Both the position numbers and the translations under genes were made by a program. The notes beneath the pieces are model-generated. The model saw only the letters and a list, made by a program, of their open reading frames with translations. It was not told the DNA's origin and ran no database searches. From contig JBLHMB010000001.1 of the NCBI GenBank assembly GCA_047621665.1, positions 135,508 through 199,507 on the forward strand: a stretch of 64,000 nucleotides of DNA, given 5' to 3'. Shown here piece by piece: positions 10,424 through 19,555 of this stretch (position 1 is the stretch's first letter; every line of letters starts with the position of its first letter). Source of the DNA: Actimicrobium sp047621665. GTDB lineage: Bacteria; Pseudomonadota; Gammaproteobacteria; Burkholderiales; Burkholderiaceae_D.

Positions 10424-12673
10424 TTAGAACAAGACGTTGAGCGACGCCATCACACTGCGTTCCGGCTGAAACAGAAAAGTATCGCCGGCCGCTGCAACGC
10501 CATAACTGGCGGTGCCAGCGGTGGTATTGACTGGCTTGACAGCAATCACGTCCTGCTTGTTGAACAGGTTATAAATGCCGAATTGGAGCTTCATGCTTTT
10601 GACACCCATGCCCGGATGGGCAAAGGTATAGCTGGCATTGAGGTTGGTGGCGGTGACCGCGTTGAGCTTGTAGCCCTGATCATCCAGCGCGTAGGTCGAG
10701 CCGGTGCGCTTGTAAATCAGCGAGCCGGACCAGCCAGCCATCTGATACAGCAAGCCCAGTGCCGCCGTCGAGTTCGGTACGGCCGCGACGCTCAATCCGG
10801 TTGCCTTTGATTCGGCGCGGTTGAGCGAGCCGTTGGTGTAGAGCGACAAGCCGTTCATGAATGCGTAAGTAACTTGTCCTTCCAGACCCTTGTAGGTCAC
10901 GCCACCCTGGTTGTAATACACCGGCTGGGCATCGGTGCCCGGCAGGACCGCGAACTTGTTGCTGAAATCGATGTAATACAGGTCGGCATCGAACAGCAGC
11001 GCGTCGGTCTTGTGGATTACGCCCAATTGGTAATTGGTCGAGCGCTGTGCCTCGACCGTTGTGGTGTTGGCCTTGGTGCTCTGAAACAGGCTGATATCGG
11101 GTACCAGCATGCCCTTGGCATATTGGGCATAGGTCGACCAGATCGGGCTGAGCTTGTAGTTCGCCGTCAGGAACGGCAGGGTGGCGTGGAAATCCTTGTT
11201 GATCTGCTGCGGCAGACGCGCGGTCTGATTCACCGAAGCATCGATGCTGAGCCTGGTCAGCATGGTCTTGATACCGGGCGTAATGGTCAGGTCAGGCGTG
11301 GCGGCCCACTCGAATTCGACAAAAGGCTGATAACTTTTCCAGCCCGATTTTTGCTCGTACTTGACGTTGTTGATGCCCGTGAAAACCCCTGTGACGGCAG
11401 CTTCCTTGTAGCTTGGCAGCATCGTCAGCAAGTTGAAATCATAAGTGCTGCGGTGCGTGTCAGCTTGTTCGATCCAGACGCCGGTGCGGGCCAGGCCGGC
11501 CTCGAACTGCTTGCTGACCTTGAAGATATCGCCGGTGACCTTGTACTCGTTGGTCTTGACATAACCGGGTATTTGGCCGGCCAGTTTGCTGCCGTTGGCA
11601 TTGACTACGCTACCGAATCCGACGCCGGGCAGGTTGCCGCTGTCGGCTGCCAGCGTGGTGTTGGAGTAATTGTAGTGATACAGGTTGTTGTCGATTGCCC
11701 AGCCGCCGCCGAGGTCGCTTTGCAGGCGGATGTAGTTCAGGTTGGTGGTCTTGTCAGCCCGGTTGTAGCCGTAGAAATTGGCCTTGGCCGGATCATTGCT
11801 CAGTGCGTAATTTTTGCCGTACCGGGTCACTTGCGCCATCGTCAGGCCATTGTCCTTGTCAGCCTGGTAGTAGTAATTTTTGTTGTAGTTGGTATTGACG
11901 GTCAGCAGCGTGTTGCTGCCGAGCGGCTTTTCCAGCTTGAACATGATGCTGTCGCTCTGAATCGCGCTGAACGTGCGGGCACCATCGCTGCTGAGGCGCT
12001 GGATATTGAACGCGATACGGGCATCGCCCAGATCGGTCAGGGTGCCGGTATCGACACGGGTGCCGATCAGCTTGGTGTTCCAGGTGCCGTAGGCCGCAAA
12101 TGGCGAGATCGACTGGCGTGCCGAGACTTCGCGTGACTGCAGATTGATCGAGCCGCCAAAGGTCGCCTGACCAAAGTCGCTGGCCTTGCCGGGACCGCGT
12201 TCGACCACCACGCCACCGATCACGCTGGCCGGAAAGTAGGCGGTCGAGTGATGCGTGGCTCCGTTGGTGTCACCGAATGGAATGCCATCGAAAGTGACAT
12301 TGAACTCGCCATCCTTAAAGCCGCGCAAGCCATTCTTGGCTTCGCCCAGGCCGGGACCGTTGGCCGAAACGCCGCCGGTGAGGCTAGGTGCAATCGCGGC
12401 GATCGCGGTGTAATCGCTGACCGGCGAGATCGAGCTTTCGATGAACGAGCGGTTGATTACTGATTGCGGTTGTGTGGCGGCCAGCGAGGTCTGGCTAGGC
12501 GCCATCATCGCGGCGGTTACTTTGGAGGCGGTGACCTGAACGCGGGTATTAGACTGTGACTGAGACTGGATGTCGGTATTGTCGTCGGCAGCAAATGCGG
12601 AACTGACCGCACAAGCGAGCAGTGTCAGAACGAAGCTGGCAGGCAAGGCACGTCGAATAATCTGGCAAGTCAT
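10424..12673 (-). CDS. TonB-dependent outer-membrane receptor
   Basis: A 749-residue outer-membrane transporter. A cleavable signal peptide (cut after AFA) is followed by a plug domain (residues about 65-190, with VVVERGPGKASDFGQATFGGSINLQS) and a 22-strand-type barrel. The protein ends in phenylalanine (NVLF), the usual barrel signature. I see no clear N-terminal signalling extension. The ligand is not predictable from motifs; the family imports siderophores, cobalamin, sugars or other large molecules using TonB energy. The neighbouring lipoprotein phosphoesterase and a Pho-box-like sequence upstream hint at an organophosphate substrate, but this is speculation. Confidence 0.93.
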   Translation of the reverse strand: MTCQIIRRALPASFVLTLLACAVSSAFAADDNTDIQSQSQSNTRVQVTASKVTAAMMAPSQTSLAATQPQSVINRSFIESSISPVSDYTAIAAIAPSLTGGVSANGPGLGEAKNGLRGFKDGEFNVTFDGIPFGDTNGATHHSTAYFPASVIGGVVVERGPGKASDFGQATFGGSINLQSREVSARQSISPFAAYGTWNTKLIGTRVDTGTLTDLGDARIAFNIQRLSSDGARTFSAIQSDSIMFKLEKPLGSNTLLTVNTNYNKNYYYQADKDNGLTMAQVTRYGKNYALSNDPAKANFYGYNRADKTTNLNYIRLQSDLGGGWAIDNNLYHYNYSNTTLAADSGNLPGVGFGSVVNANGSKLAGQIPGYVKTNEYKVTGDIFKVSKQFEAGLARTGVWIEQADTHRSTYDFNLLTMLPSYKEAAVTGVFTGINNVKYEQKSGWKSYQPFVEFEWAATPDLTITPGIKTMLTRLSIDASVNQTARLPQQINKDFHATLPFLTANYKLSPIWSTYAQYAKGMLVPDISLFQSTKANTTTVEAQRSTNYQLGVIHKTDALLFDADLYYIDFSNKFAVLPGTDAQPVYYNQGGVTYKGLEGQVTYAFMNGLSLYTNGSLNRAESKATGLSVAAVPNSTAALGLLYQMAGWSGSLIYKRTGSTYALDDQGYKLNAVTATNLNASYTFAHPGMGVKSMKLQFGIYNLFNKQDVIAVKPVNTTAGTASYGVAAAGDTFLFQPERSVMASLNVLF

Positions 12674-12755
12674 TTGTTATTTTCCCTGGTAGCGATTGAG
12701 ATTTTCAATCTGCGGGCAGGATAGGACCGGAAGGTGACGAGCCGATTACCGGGCG

Positions 12756-12773
12756 CTGACTAACTTATTACAA
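12756..12773 (-). promoter_or_regulatory. Pho-box-like direct repeat upstream of the TonB receptor
   Basis: On the minus strand the sequence TTGTAATAAGTTAGTCAG, 83 bases before the receptor ATG, resembles two imperfect CTGTCAT half sites with a 4-base spacer (about 9 of 14 matches). This is a weak match and may be chance. Confidence 0.25.
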
Positions 12774-12823
12774 ATGTGATGTACCAAATGTTTTTGCGTC
12801 CGATGCACTGCCTCTTGCGGTAT

Positions 12824-13555
12824 TTACGCTGTGCTGTCGCCCCACGCACCGGCCAGCATGGCCAGCGCCGCCAGTCCGGCGGTTTCGGTACGCAGCACAC
12901 GCGGCCCCATCGACAGCGCAATCGCGCCGTGGGCAATGGCCAGATTTTCTTCGTCGTCGCTCAAGCCGCCCTCCGGTCCAATCAACAGCGTCACTGCTTG
13001 CGGCGGTTGGTGACGTGCCCAGTCGGCCAGCGACTGGTCGGCACGCGGCGAGAGCAAGATGCGTTTGTGGATATCGTGCCGGGCGATCCAGCGGCTGAAG
13101 TCAGTCACCGGAGCCAGCTGCGCCAGCCGGTTGCGTCCGCTCTGTTCGCTGGCGCTGACGATAATGCCTTGCCAGTGCGACTGGCGTTTCTTTGCACGTT
13201 CGGCCGACAGGCGCACCACACAGCGTTGTGCCGACAGCGGCTGGACACCGGCGACGCCCAGTTCGACGGCTTTCTCGATGATCCAGTCCATCTTTGACGA
13301 CTCCGGCAGCGCTTGCGCCAGCGTGATTGCATACGGCAACTCGACCGAGCGTGCGGTGCAGGTCTTGACCTCGACGGTGACGCGTTTTTTTTCCAACAGT
13401 GTGATGGTGGCGTAGTACTCGTTGCCGTCGCCATTAAACAGAGTGACCATGGCGCCGGCCTGCAGGCGGATCACCTGAATATGATGCGCGACATGGTCGG
13501 GCAGGGCGAGGAGGTCGCCAACGGCGAGCGGTAGCGGGCAATGGAAGCGGGGCAT
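12824..13555 (-). CDS. rsmE: 16S rRNA (uracil-1498-N3)-methyltransferase RsmE
   Basis: SPOUT-class methyltransferase modifying U1498 of 16S rRNA. The 243-residue protein begins MPRFHCPLPL, has a small PUA-like N-terminal domain, and carries the knotted SAM site: LLIGPEGGLSDDE and LGPRVLRTETA-type residues (MGPRVLRTETAGLAAL). I trimmed a longer in-frame start, because the first 69 residues are not family-like and would overlap the tkt promoter region. It is transcribed divergently from tkt. Confidence 0.93.
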   Translation of the reverse strand: MPRFHCPLPLAVGDLLALPDHVAHHIQVIRLQAGAMVTLFNGDGNEYYATITLLEKKRVTVEVKTCTARSVELPYAITLAQALPESSKMDWIIEKAVELGVAGVQPLSAQRCVVRLSAERAKKRQSHWQGIIVSASEQSGRNRLAQLAPVTDFSRWIARHDIHKRILLSPRADQSLADWARHQPPQAVTLLIGPEGGLSDDEENLAIAHGAIALSMGPRVLRTETAGLAALAMLAGAWGDSTA

Positions 13556-13647
13556 GGCAGACCTTATGGATGGAACGATAGGGCAGAGTCTGCACGATGT
13601 GACCCGGAACGACCAGCATCGCCGCAGACGGGATTGCGGATTTGGCG

Positions 13648-13675
13648 TTGGCTGACGGTGCTGGTCTGGTAAAAT
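13648..13675 (+). promoter_or_regulatory. Putative sigma-70 promoter of tkt
   Basis: TTGGCT (-35, 13648-13653) and TAAAAT (-10, 13670-13675) are separated by 16 bases, giving a leader of roughly 90 bases before the chosen tkt ATG. Prediction from sequence only. Confidence 0.45.
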
Positions 13676-13771
13676 GCCGGCTCCCTGCCGATGCCTGCTT
13701 GCCAAATTGTCCGGCCAGTTCGAGAGACAGTCAGTGCGCGGCATCTCACCCTCATTTTTCATGTGATCACG

Positions 13772-15766
13772 ATGACTTCATTGCAAACCACGAACAATAT
13801 GGCCAACGCGATCCGCGCGCTGGCGATGGACGCCGTCCAGAAGGCCAACTCCGGCCATCCGGGCATGCCGATGGGAATGGCTGATATCGCCGTGGCCTTG
13901 TGGTCCGGGCATTACAGTCACAATCCGGCCGATCCACGCTGGATCAACCGCGACCGCTTCGTGCTGTCCAACGGCCACGGTTCGATGCTGCATTACGCGC
14001 TGCTGCACCTGAGCGGCTACGATTTGCCGATGGACGAGCTGCGCAACTTCCGTCAGATGCATTCGAAGACACCGGGCCATCCTGAAGTCGACGTCACCCC
14101 CGGCATCGAAACCACCACCGGCCCGCTCGGCCAGGGCCTGACCAACGCGGTCGGCATGGCACTCGCTGAAAAATTGCTGGCCGCCGAGTTCAACCAGAGC
14201 GGCTTCGATGTCGTCGATCATTACACCTACACTTTCGTCGGCGATGGCTGCCTGATGGAAGGCATTTCGCACGAAGCCTGTTCGCTGGCCGGTGTGCTGC
14301 GTCTGTCGAAGCTGATCGTGCTGTACGACGACAATGGCATTTCGATCGACGGCAAGGTTGCCGGCTGGTTCGGTGACGATACCCCGAAGCGTTTCGAAGC
14401 CTACGGCTGGAACGTGATTCCAGACGTCGATGGTCATGATGTCGCTGCCGTGTCGGCGGCGATTGCCGCCGCCAAACTGGCCGGCAAGCCAACACTGATT
14501 TGCTGCAAAACCGTGATCGGCAAGGGCTCACCGAATCTGCAAGGTTCCGACAAAGTCCATGGCGCCGCGCTCGGCGACAAGGAAATCGCCGCGGTACGCG
14601 AAGCGATCGGCTGGCATGCGGCACCGTTTGAAATTCCTGACGACGTCTACGCCGCCTGGGACGCCAAGCTTCCCGGTGCCGCGCGTCAGGCCGCATGGAA
14701 CGCCTTGTTTGCAACTTACAGCGAGCGGTTCCCGCAACTGGCCGGCGAGCTGTTGCGCCGCATGAACGGCGAATTGCCGGGCAATTTCGACGCGACCGTC
14801 GCGCAATACATTGCTACCTGCATCGAGAAAAAAGAAACCATCGCGACCCGCAAGGCCAGCCAGAATGCGATTCAGGCCTATGCGCAAGTGCTGCCGGAAT
14901 TCCTCGGCGGTTCGGCCGACCTGACCGGCTCGAACCTGACCAACTGGAAAGAATGCATCGCGGTGCGGGCCGACCAGCCCGGCAACCACATCAACTACGG
15001 TGTGCGCGAATTCGGCATGAGCGCGATGATGAACGGCATCACGCTGCACGGTGGTTACATCCCGTTCGGCGCGACCTTTCTGACCTTTTCCGACTACAGC
15101 CGCAATGCGCTGCGCATGGCGGCACTGATGAAGATCCGTTCGATCTTCGTGTTCACGCATGACTCGATCGGCCTGGGCGAAGACGGCCCGACCCATCAAT
15201 CGGTCGAGCATGTGTCGAGCATGCGCTTGATTCCGAACCTGGATAACTGGCGTCCGTGCGATACCGTCGAATCGGCCGTCGCATGGCAGCAGGCCGTGGT
15301 CCGTAAGAACGGTCCTAGCACACTGATTTTCTCGCGCCAGAATTTGCCGTATCAGGAACGCAGCGCGCAGCAAGTCGCTGACATCGCCCGCGGTGGCTAC
15401 GTGCTCCGTGATGTCGCCGATGCCAAGGCAATCCTGATTGCTACCGGTTCCGAAATCGAACTGGCCGTCAAGGCCGCTGATGCACTGGCCGCTGCCGGTG
15501 TCGCGGTGCGTGTGGTGTCGATGCCGAGTACTGATGTGTTTGATCGTCAGGACGCCGCCTACAAAGCCAGCGTATTGACCAAAGGCTTGCCGCGTGTTGC
15601 CATCGAAGCCGGTGTCACGGACTTCTGGTACAAGTATGTCGGCCTTGAAGGCGAAGTCATCGGTATTGATACCTTTGGCGAATCGGCTCCGGCACCGGTG
15701 CTGTTCAAGCACTTTGGCTTTACCGTCGAGAACGTCGTTGCCGCAGTTCATCGGACCCTCGCTTGA
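13772..15766 (+). CDS. tkt: Transketolase
   Basis: Thiamine-diphosphate enzyme of the pentose phosphate (or Calvin-Benson) pathway transferring two-carbon ketol units. The 664 residues begin MTSLQTTNNM; the thiamine diphosphate motif is VGDGCLMEG with the downstream DDNGISIDG metal site, preceded by the GPLGQG segment, and the transketolase pyrimidine domain has FTHDSIGLGEDGPTHQ. An upstream in-frame ATG adds 27 residues without family similarity. No strong Shine-Dalgarno sequence is visible. The gene is followed directly by a GNAT gene and then gap, a carbon-metabolism cluster common in Burkholderiales. Confidence 0.96.
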   Translation: MTSLQTTNNMANAIRALAMDAVQKANSGHPGMPMGMADIAVALWSGHYSHNPADPRWINRDRFVLSNGHGSMLHYALLHLSGYDLPMDELRNFRQMHSKTPGHPEVDVTPGIETTTGPLGQGLTNAVGMALAEKLLAAEFNQSGFDVVDHYTYTFVGDGCLMEGISHEACSLAGVLRLSKLIVLYDDNGISIDGKVAGWFGDDTPKRFEAYGWNVIPDVDGHDVAAVSAAIAAAKLAGKPTLICCKTVIGKGSPNLQGSDKVHGAALGDKEIAAVREAIGWHAAPFEIPDDVYAAWDAKLPGAARQAAWNALFATYSERFPQLAGELLRRMNGELPGNFDATVAQYIATCIEKKETIATRKASQNAIQAYAQVLPEFLGGSADLTGSNLTNWKECIAVRADQPGNHINYGVREFGMSAMMNGITLHGGYIPFGATFLTFSDYSRNALRMAALMKIRSIFVFTHDSIGLGEDGPTHQSVEHVSSMRLIPNLDNWRPCDTVESAVAWQQAVVRKNGPSTLIFSRQNLPYQERSAQQVADIARGGYVLRDVADAKAILIATGSEIELAVKAADALAAAGVAVRVVSMPSTDVFDRQDAAYKASVLTKGLPRVAIEAGVTDFWYKYVGLEGEVIGIDTFGESAPAPVLFKHFGFTVENVVAAVHRTLA

Positions 15767-16305
15767 ACGCGGTAGACGCGACATTTTTGCGGGCGGCGAC
15801 GCCCGACGATGCCGAAGGCATCGCGATGGTGCGCATCGATAGCTGGCGCAAGACGTATCACGACATCATGCCCGACGAGTATCTCGACAACATGGAAGTC
15901 GAGGACAGCATGCACTTGTGGCATCGGGTGCTGAGTGCGACGTCGTCGAAGACCTCGGTGTTCGTGGCCGAACTCGATGGCGATGTGGTCGGTTTTGCTG
16001 CCGGCAAGATGCTCGATGAACCGAAGTTCGGGCTCGATGCCGAGCTGGCTGCGATCTACCTGATTCCCGACCTGCAACGCTCGGGCATCGGCAGCCGGCT
16101 TGTGACGATGGTGGCACAGGCGCAGCAGGCGCAAGGTGCAAGTGGATTACTCACCTGGGTGATTTCGGAAAACAAGATCGCGCGCGCATTTTTCGAAAAA
16201 CGCCAGGCCGAACTGCTGATCGAACAAGCCTACCAGTGGGATGGCATTGATCTGCTCGAAGTCGGTTATGGCTGGCGCGATCTGAGCTTATTTACGCCGC
16301 ACTGA
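15763..16305 (+). CDS. GNAT family N-acetyltransferase
   Basis: A 180-residue acetyl-CoA-dependent transferase. Residues about 8-165 form a GNAT fold: strand-one LRAATPDDAEGIA, the acetyl-CoA loop seen as LQRSGIGSRLV (Q/RxxGxG/A type) near residue 106, and IYLIPDLQRSGIG preceding it. The chosen TTG start overlaps the tkt stop by 4 bases (TTGA), so translation is probably coupled; the first ATG is 21 codons downstream and would remove the first strand. The acetylated substrate is not predictable. Confidence 0.85.
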   Translation: MNAVDATFLRAATPDDAEGIAMVRIDSWRKTYHDIMPDEYLDNMEVEDSMHLWHRVLSATSSKTSVFVAELDGDVVGFAAGKMLDEPKFGLDAELAAIYLIPDLQRSGIGSRLVTMVAQAQQAQGASGLLTWVISENKIARAFFEKRQAELLIEQAYQWDGIDLLEVGYGWRDLSLFTPH

Positions 16306-16367
16306 CGGCGCACTGGCTGGACCCTCGTACTTTTTGACAGAATTTTTTTGTTACCAGGAGAAGAAGC

Positions 16368-17378
16368 ATGACTATTCGCGTCGCAATTAACGGCTACGGC
16401 CGCATCGGCCGCAACATCCTTCGCGCACATTACGAAGGCGGCAAAAAAAATGACATCCAGATCGTCGCCATCAACGACCTCGGCGATGCCAAATCGAACG
16501 CTCACCTGACCCGCTACGACACCACCCACGGCAAATTCCCGGGTACCGTCGTCGTCGAAGGCGACACCATGATCGTCAATGGCGACAGCATCCGTGTCTT
16601 CGCCCAGCGCAATCCAGCCGAAATTCCATGGGGCGAGTTGAACGTCGACGTCGTGCTCGAATGCACCGGCTTCTTCACCACCAAAGAGAAAGCCTCGGCC
16701 CACCTGAAAGGCGGCGCCAAAAAAGTCATCATCTCCGCTCCGGGCGGCAAGGATGTTGATGCGACTATCGTGTTCGGTGTGAACCAGCATGTGCTCAAGG
16801 CTGCGGACACCGTGATCTCGAACGCGTCGTGCACCACCAATTGCCTGGCACCGCTGGTCAAGCCGTTGAACGACACGGTCGGTCTGGTCAATGGCTTGAT
16901 GACGACGGTCCATTCCTACACCAACGACCAGGTGCTGACCGACGTGATGCATGAAGACCTGCGTCGTGCCCGTTCGGCCACCACCAGCATGATTCCCGCC
17001 AAGACCGGTGCGGCCACCGCGGTCGGCCTGGTCCTGCCGGAACTCAACGGCAAACTCGACGGCTACGCGATCCGCGTGCCGACGATCAATGTTTCGATCG
17101 TCGATCTGTCGTTCATCGCTGCACGCGACACGACCGTCGATGAAGTCAACGCGATCATGCTGGCCGCGTCCGAAGGCGCATTGAAAGACATTCTGACGTA
17201 CCAGACCGAGCCGCTCGTATCGGTTGACTTCAACCACAACCCGGCCTCGAGCAACTTCGATTCGACGCTGACCAAAGTGTCGGGCCGGTTGGTCAAAGTC
17301 TCGTCCTGGTATGACAACGAATGGGGTTTCTCGAACCGCATGCTTGATACCACTGTGGCGTTGATGACTGCCAAGTAA
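16368..17378 (+). CDS. gap: Glyceraldehyde-3-phosphate dehydrogenase
   Basis: Interconverts glyceraldehyde 3-phosphate and 1,3-bisphosphoglycerate. The 336 residues show the NAD-binding motif INGYGRIGRN, the catalytic SNASCTTNCLAPL (active-site cysteine), and the C-terminal WYDNEWGFSNRM. An AGGAG ribosome-binding site precedes the ATG at ideal distance. The gene ends in a strong terminator. With tkt it forms part of a central-carbon cluster. Confidence 0.97.
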   Translation: MTIRVAINGYGRIGRNILRAHYEGGKKNDIQIVAINDLGDAKSNAHLTRYDTTHGKFPGTVVVEGDTMIVNGDSIRVFAQRNPAEIPWGELNVDVVLECTGFFTTKEKASAHLKGGAKKVIISAPGGKDVDATIVFGVNQHVLKAADTVISNASCTTNCLAPLVKPLNDTVGLVNGLMTTVHSYTNDQVLTDVMHEDLRRARSATTSMIPAKTGAATAVGLVLPELNGKLDGYAIRVPTINVSIVDLSFIAARDTTVDEVNAIMLAASEGALKDILTYQTEPLVSVDFNHNPASSNFDSTLTKVSGRLVKVSSWYDNEWGFSNRMLDTTVALMTAK

Positions 17379-17396
17379 TTTGTCTCGCGCATTGCA

Positions 17397-17427
17397 AAAC
17401 GCCCCGGATGTCGGGGCGTTTTTTTTA
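17397..17427 (+). terminator. Rho-independent terminator of gap
   Basis: Stem AAAACGCCCC / CGGGGCGTTTT-type pairing around a GGATGT loop, followed by a run of eight or more T's. Confidence 0.92.
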
Positions 17428-17689
17428 TTGGTGCTGGTATATTTCCCGACCGCCAGCTACGGTAGTGCCTGTGCTCTTCACATCAGTGCAGCCCGCATTG
17501 CACTTGCTGCTTTGCGGAAGTTCACACTGTAACGGGCTAAGGTTACCGGGTGATGACTTGGCGAGGAGGGTGCGCCTGTTTCAATCAAAGACTCCCTGCT
17601 CATTGCTGTTGCATGATAATGACGCCTTGAGCGCATTACGCTGACTTTTACAGATTCCACAATGACACCCATTCAAACCGACTTCCATC
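17428..17689. other. Intergenic stretch with no gene I can support
   Basis: Between the gap terminator and the next gene. It holds no convincing reading frame on either strand. A mini reading frame of 11 codons (ATG at 17662, MTPIQTDFHHG) ends in a TGA that overlaps the start codon region of the following gene; this could couple translation, but there is no Shine-Dalgarno sequence in front of it. Confidence 0.4.
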
Positions 17690-18106
17690 ATGGATGATTT
17701 CGACGACGACCGCGCCGGCGCCACGCTGCAACCGATTCCATGGACGCCGCTGGAAACTATCGCCGATGTCGAACTCTGGGTGGATAACCTCAACCGCGAT
17801 CTGCATGCGGTGATCCGCAAACAGGCAGTCAACAGTCCGGGCGTGTGTTTCGCGCTGGCCGAAGGCGGCGAGATTTTTCTGCATACCAATGGCGATGGCG
17901 ACGTGCTGCTGGATGTGACCGATGAAGCCGGGTGGGTCGCACCACTGATTTCGGCGGCGACGCAGGTGGCCGCACCGGTTGCGTCGCTGTGGATCCTGCC
18001 GGGACATGTGCTGACGCAGCTGGTGCTGGGGCTCAGTCCGCTGGTTGGGGCAACGCGGCTGGTGCTGCAGCACGAATATCGCAGCAAGAAAAACAAGTGG
18101 CGTTGA
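17690..18106 (+). CDS. Hypothetical protein
   Basis: A 138-residue protein that I do not recognise. It is acidic at the N-terminus (MDDFDDDRAG), mostly soluble, and has an Ala/Val/Leu-rich stretch near residues 85-125 that is only moderately hydrophobic. Codon use matches neighbouring housekeeping genes, which supports real coding. It converges with arsH, the two stops being only 7 bases apart. No signal peptide or catalytic motif is visible. Confidence 0.65.
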   Translation: MDDFDDDRAGATLQPIPWTPLETIADVELWVDNLNRDLHAVIRKQAVNSPGVCFALAEGGEIFLHTNGDGDVLLDVTDEAGWVAPLISAATQVAAPVASLWILPGHVLTQLVLGLSPLVGATRLVLQHEYRSKKNKWR

Positions 18107-18112
18107 AGTGAT

Positions 18113-18808
18113 CTACAACTTGCCCGGCAACGGTTGAAACGCCTTGCGCTCGCTGTAGCGGTCGGTCAGATAATCCGAGCGGTCCCGTACCAGCAGCGTG
18201 AACTTCACCAACTCTTCCATCACGTCGGCCAGCCGGTCGTAATACGCCGACGGCTTCATGCGCCCGGCCTCATCAAATTCTTCATAGGCCTTGGCCACCG
18301 ACGACTGGTTCGGAATGGTCACCATGCGCATCCAGCGTCCCAGCACCCGCAGCGCATTGACGGTATTGAACGACTGTGAGCCGCCGCTGACCTGCATCAC
18401 GGCCAGTGTTCGGCCTTGGGTTGGCCGTAACGAACCGAGTTCCAGTGGCAGCCAGTCGATCTGTGACTTGAAGATGCCGGTCAGCGTGCCGTGCCGTTCC
18501 GGGCTGCACCAGACCTGACCCTCCGACCATTGCGATAACGCGCGTAACTCCTGCACCTTCGGATGATCCGGCGTGACGCTGTCGACCATCGGCAAATCGC
18601 GCGGATCGAAGACGCGGGTTTCGGCGCCAAAATGCTGCAGCAGACGTTCGGCTTCAAGTGTCAGCAACTTGCTGTACGAGCGTTCGCGCAACGAGCCATA
18701 CAGCAACAGGATGCGGGGTGCATGGGTCGCGCGTGCTTCCGGTTCAAGCCGGTCGAGTGCGGGCAGCGCCAGATGCGCGCCGCTGATGTTGGGCAGGTCG
18801 GCGATCAT
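18113..18808 (-). CDS. arsH: Arsenical resistance protein ArsH (NADPH-dependent FMN reductase)
   Basis: Flavoprotein that oxidises trivalent organoarsenicals such as methylarsenite to the less toxic pentavalent forms using NADPH and FMN. The 231-residue protein starts MIADLPNISG and shows the flavodoxin-like phosphate loop LLYGSLRERSYS, the CSPERHGTLTGIFKSQIDW segment and VMQVSGGSQSFN, all typical of ArsH. Its ATG overlaps the arsC stop by four bases (ATGA). It is the last gene of an arsR-arsC-arsH operon that contains no efflux pump in this window. Confidence 0.93.
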   Translation of the reverse strand: MIADLPNISGAHLALPALDRLEPEARATHAPRILLLYGSLRERSYSKLLTLEAERLLQHFGAETRVFDPRDLPMVDSVTPDHPKVQELRALSQWSEGQVWCSPERHGTLTGIFKSQIDWLPLELGSLRPTQGRTLAVMQVSGGSQSFNTVNALRVLGRWMRMVTIPNQSSVAKAYEEFDEAGRMKPSAYYDRLADVMEELVKFTLLVRDRSDYLTDRYSERKAFQPLPGKL

Positions 18809-19230
18809 GGCTGAATGCGCTTGCCGCTGTCCGTGATGACCGCTTCGCCGTCTTCCTTGCTGAACGCGGCGCGTTGCGCATCCACCAGAATATCGAGTAC
18901 CAGTTCGGACGGCCGGCACAGGCGCACGCCGAGCGGCGTGATCACGAACGGCCGGTTGACCAGGATCGGATCGGCCCGCATCGCGGCGAGCAAGGCGTCG
19001 TCGGTGAGGGCCGGGTTGTCGAGGCCGAGTTCGGCGTACGGCGTGCCTTTTTCGCGGATCGCCTGACGCACTGTCAGGCCGGCGCTGCGGATCAATTCGT
19101 CGAGCACTGCGCGGGTTGGCGGCTGCGTCAGGTAATCGATGATGAGGGGTTCGACACCGCTATTGCGGATCAGTGCCAGCGTGTTGCGCGAGGTACCGCA
19201 AGCAGGATTGTGATAAATGGTGACGGTCAT
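18805..19230 (-). CDS. arsC: Arsenate reductase (glutaredoxin type)
   Basis: Reduces arsenate to arsenite with glutathione and glutaredoxin. The 141-residue protein has the catalytic NPACGTSRNTL loop (Cys11) and the downstream NRPFV arginine that stabilises the arsenate intermediate. Start and stop each overlap a neighbour by four bases (ATGA junctions with arsR and arsH), with an AAGGAG ribosome-binding site inside the arsR 3' end. A longer in-frame reading upstream of this ATG lies inside arsR and is not credible. Confidence 0.95.
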   Translation of the reverse strand: MTVTIYHNPACGTSRNTLALIRNSGVEPLIIDYLTQPPTRAVLDELIRSAGLTVRQAIREKGTPYAELGLDNPALTDDALLAAMRADPILVNRPFVITPLGVRLCRPSELVLDILVDAQRAAFSKEDGEAVITDSGKRIQP

Positions 19231-19553
19231 TGGCACTCCTTGGAAGTGATGAGGGGCGGGTTGCAGGCGTTGCCGCCACAGCAGTTGTCGGTCAGGTAGG
19301 CGAGCAGTTCGTTCATCGTGCCAAATTGCGCCGCATAAATAATCGAGCGGCCATCCTGCGTGCCGGTCACCATGCCGGCATGGCTCAATTCTTTCAGGTG
19401 GAACGAGAGCGACGACGGCGGGATGGCCAACTGTTCGGCGATCCGGCTGGCGGCCAGTCCGGCCGGGCCGGCTTGTACCAGCAGGCGAAAGACGGCCAGC
19501 CGGGAATCGTGGGCCAGGGCAGCGAGGGCAGTAACGGCAGTTTTTGTTTCCAT
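19227..19553 (-). CDS. arsR: ArsR family arsenic-responsive repressor
   Basis: Winged-helix repressor of the ars operon, released by trivalent arsenic. The 108 residues contain a helix-turn-helix (SRIAEQLAIPPSSLSFHLKEL region, about residues 36-56). The classic ELCVC motif is absent from the DNA-binding helix; instead three cysteines cluster at the C-terminus (Cys91, Cys92, Cys97 in NCCGGNAC), the arrangement described for the Acidithiobacillus ferrooxidans ArsR. That suggests an independently evolved arsenite site. No Shine-Dalgarno sequence precedes the ATG, and the putative -10 is so close that the mRNA may be leaderless. Confidence 0.93.
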   Translation of the reverse strand: METKTAVTALAALAHDSRLAVFRLLVQAGPAGLAASRIAEQLAIPPSSLSFHLKELSHAGMVTGTQDGRSIIYAAQFGTMNELLAYLTDNCCGGNACNPPLITSKECQ

Positions 19554-19555
19554 GT

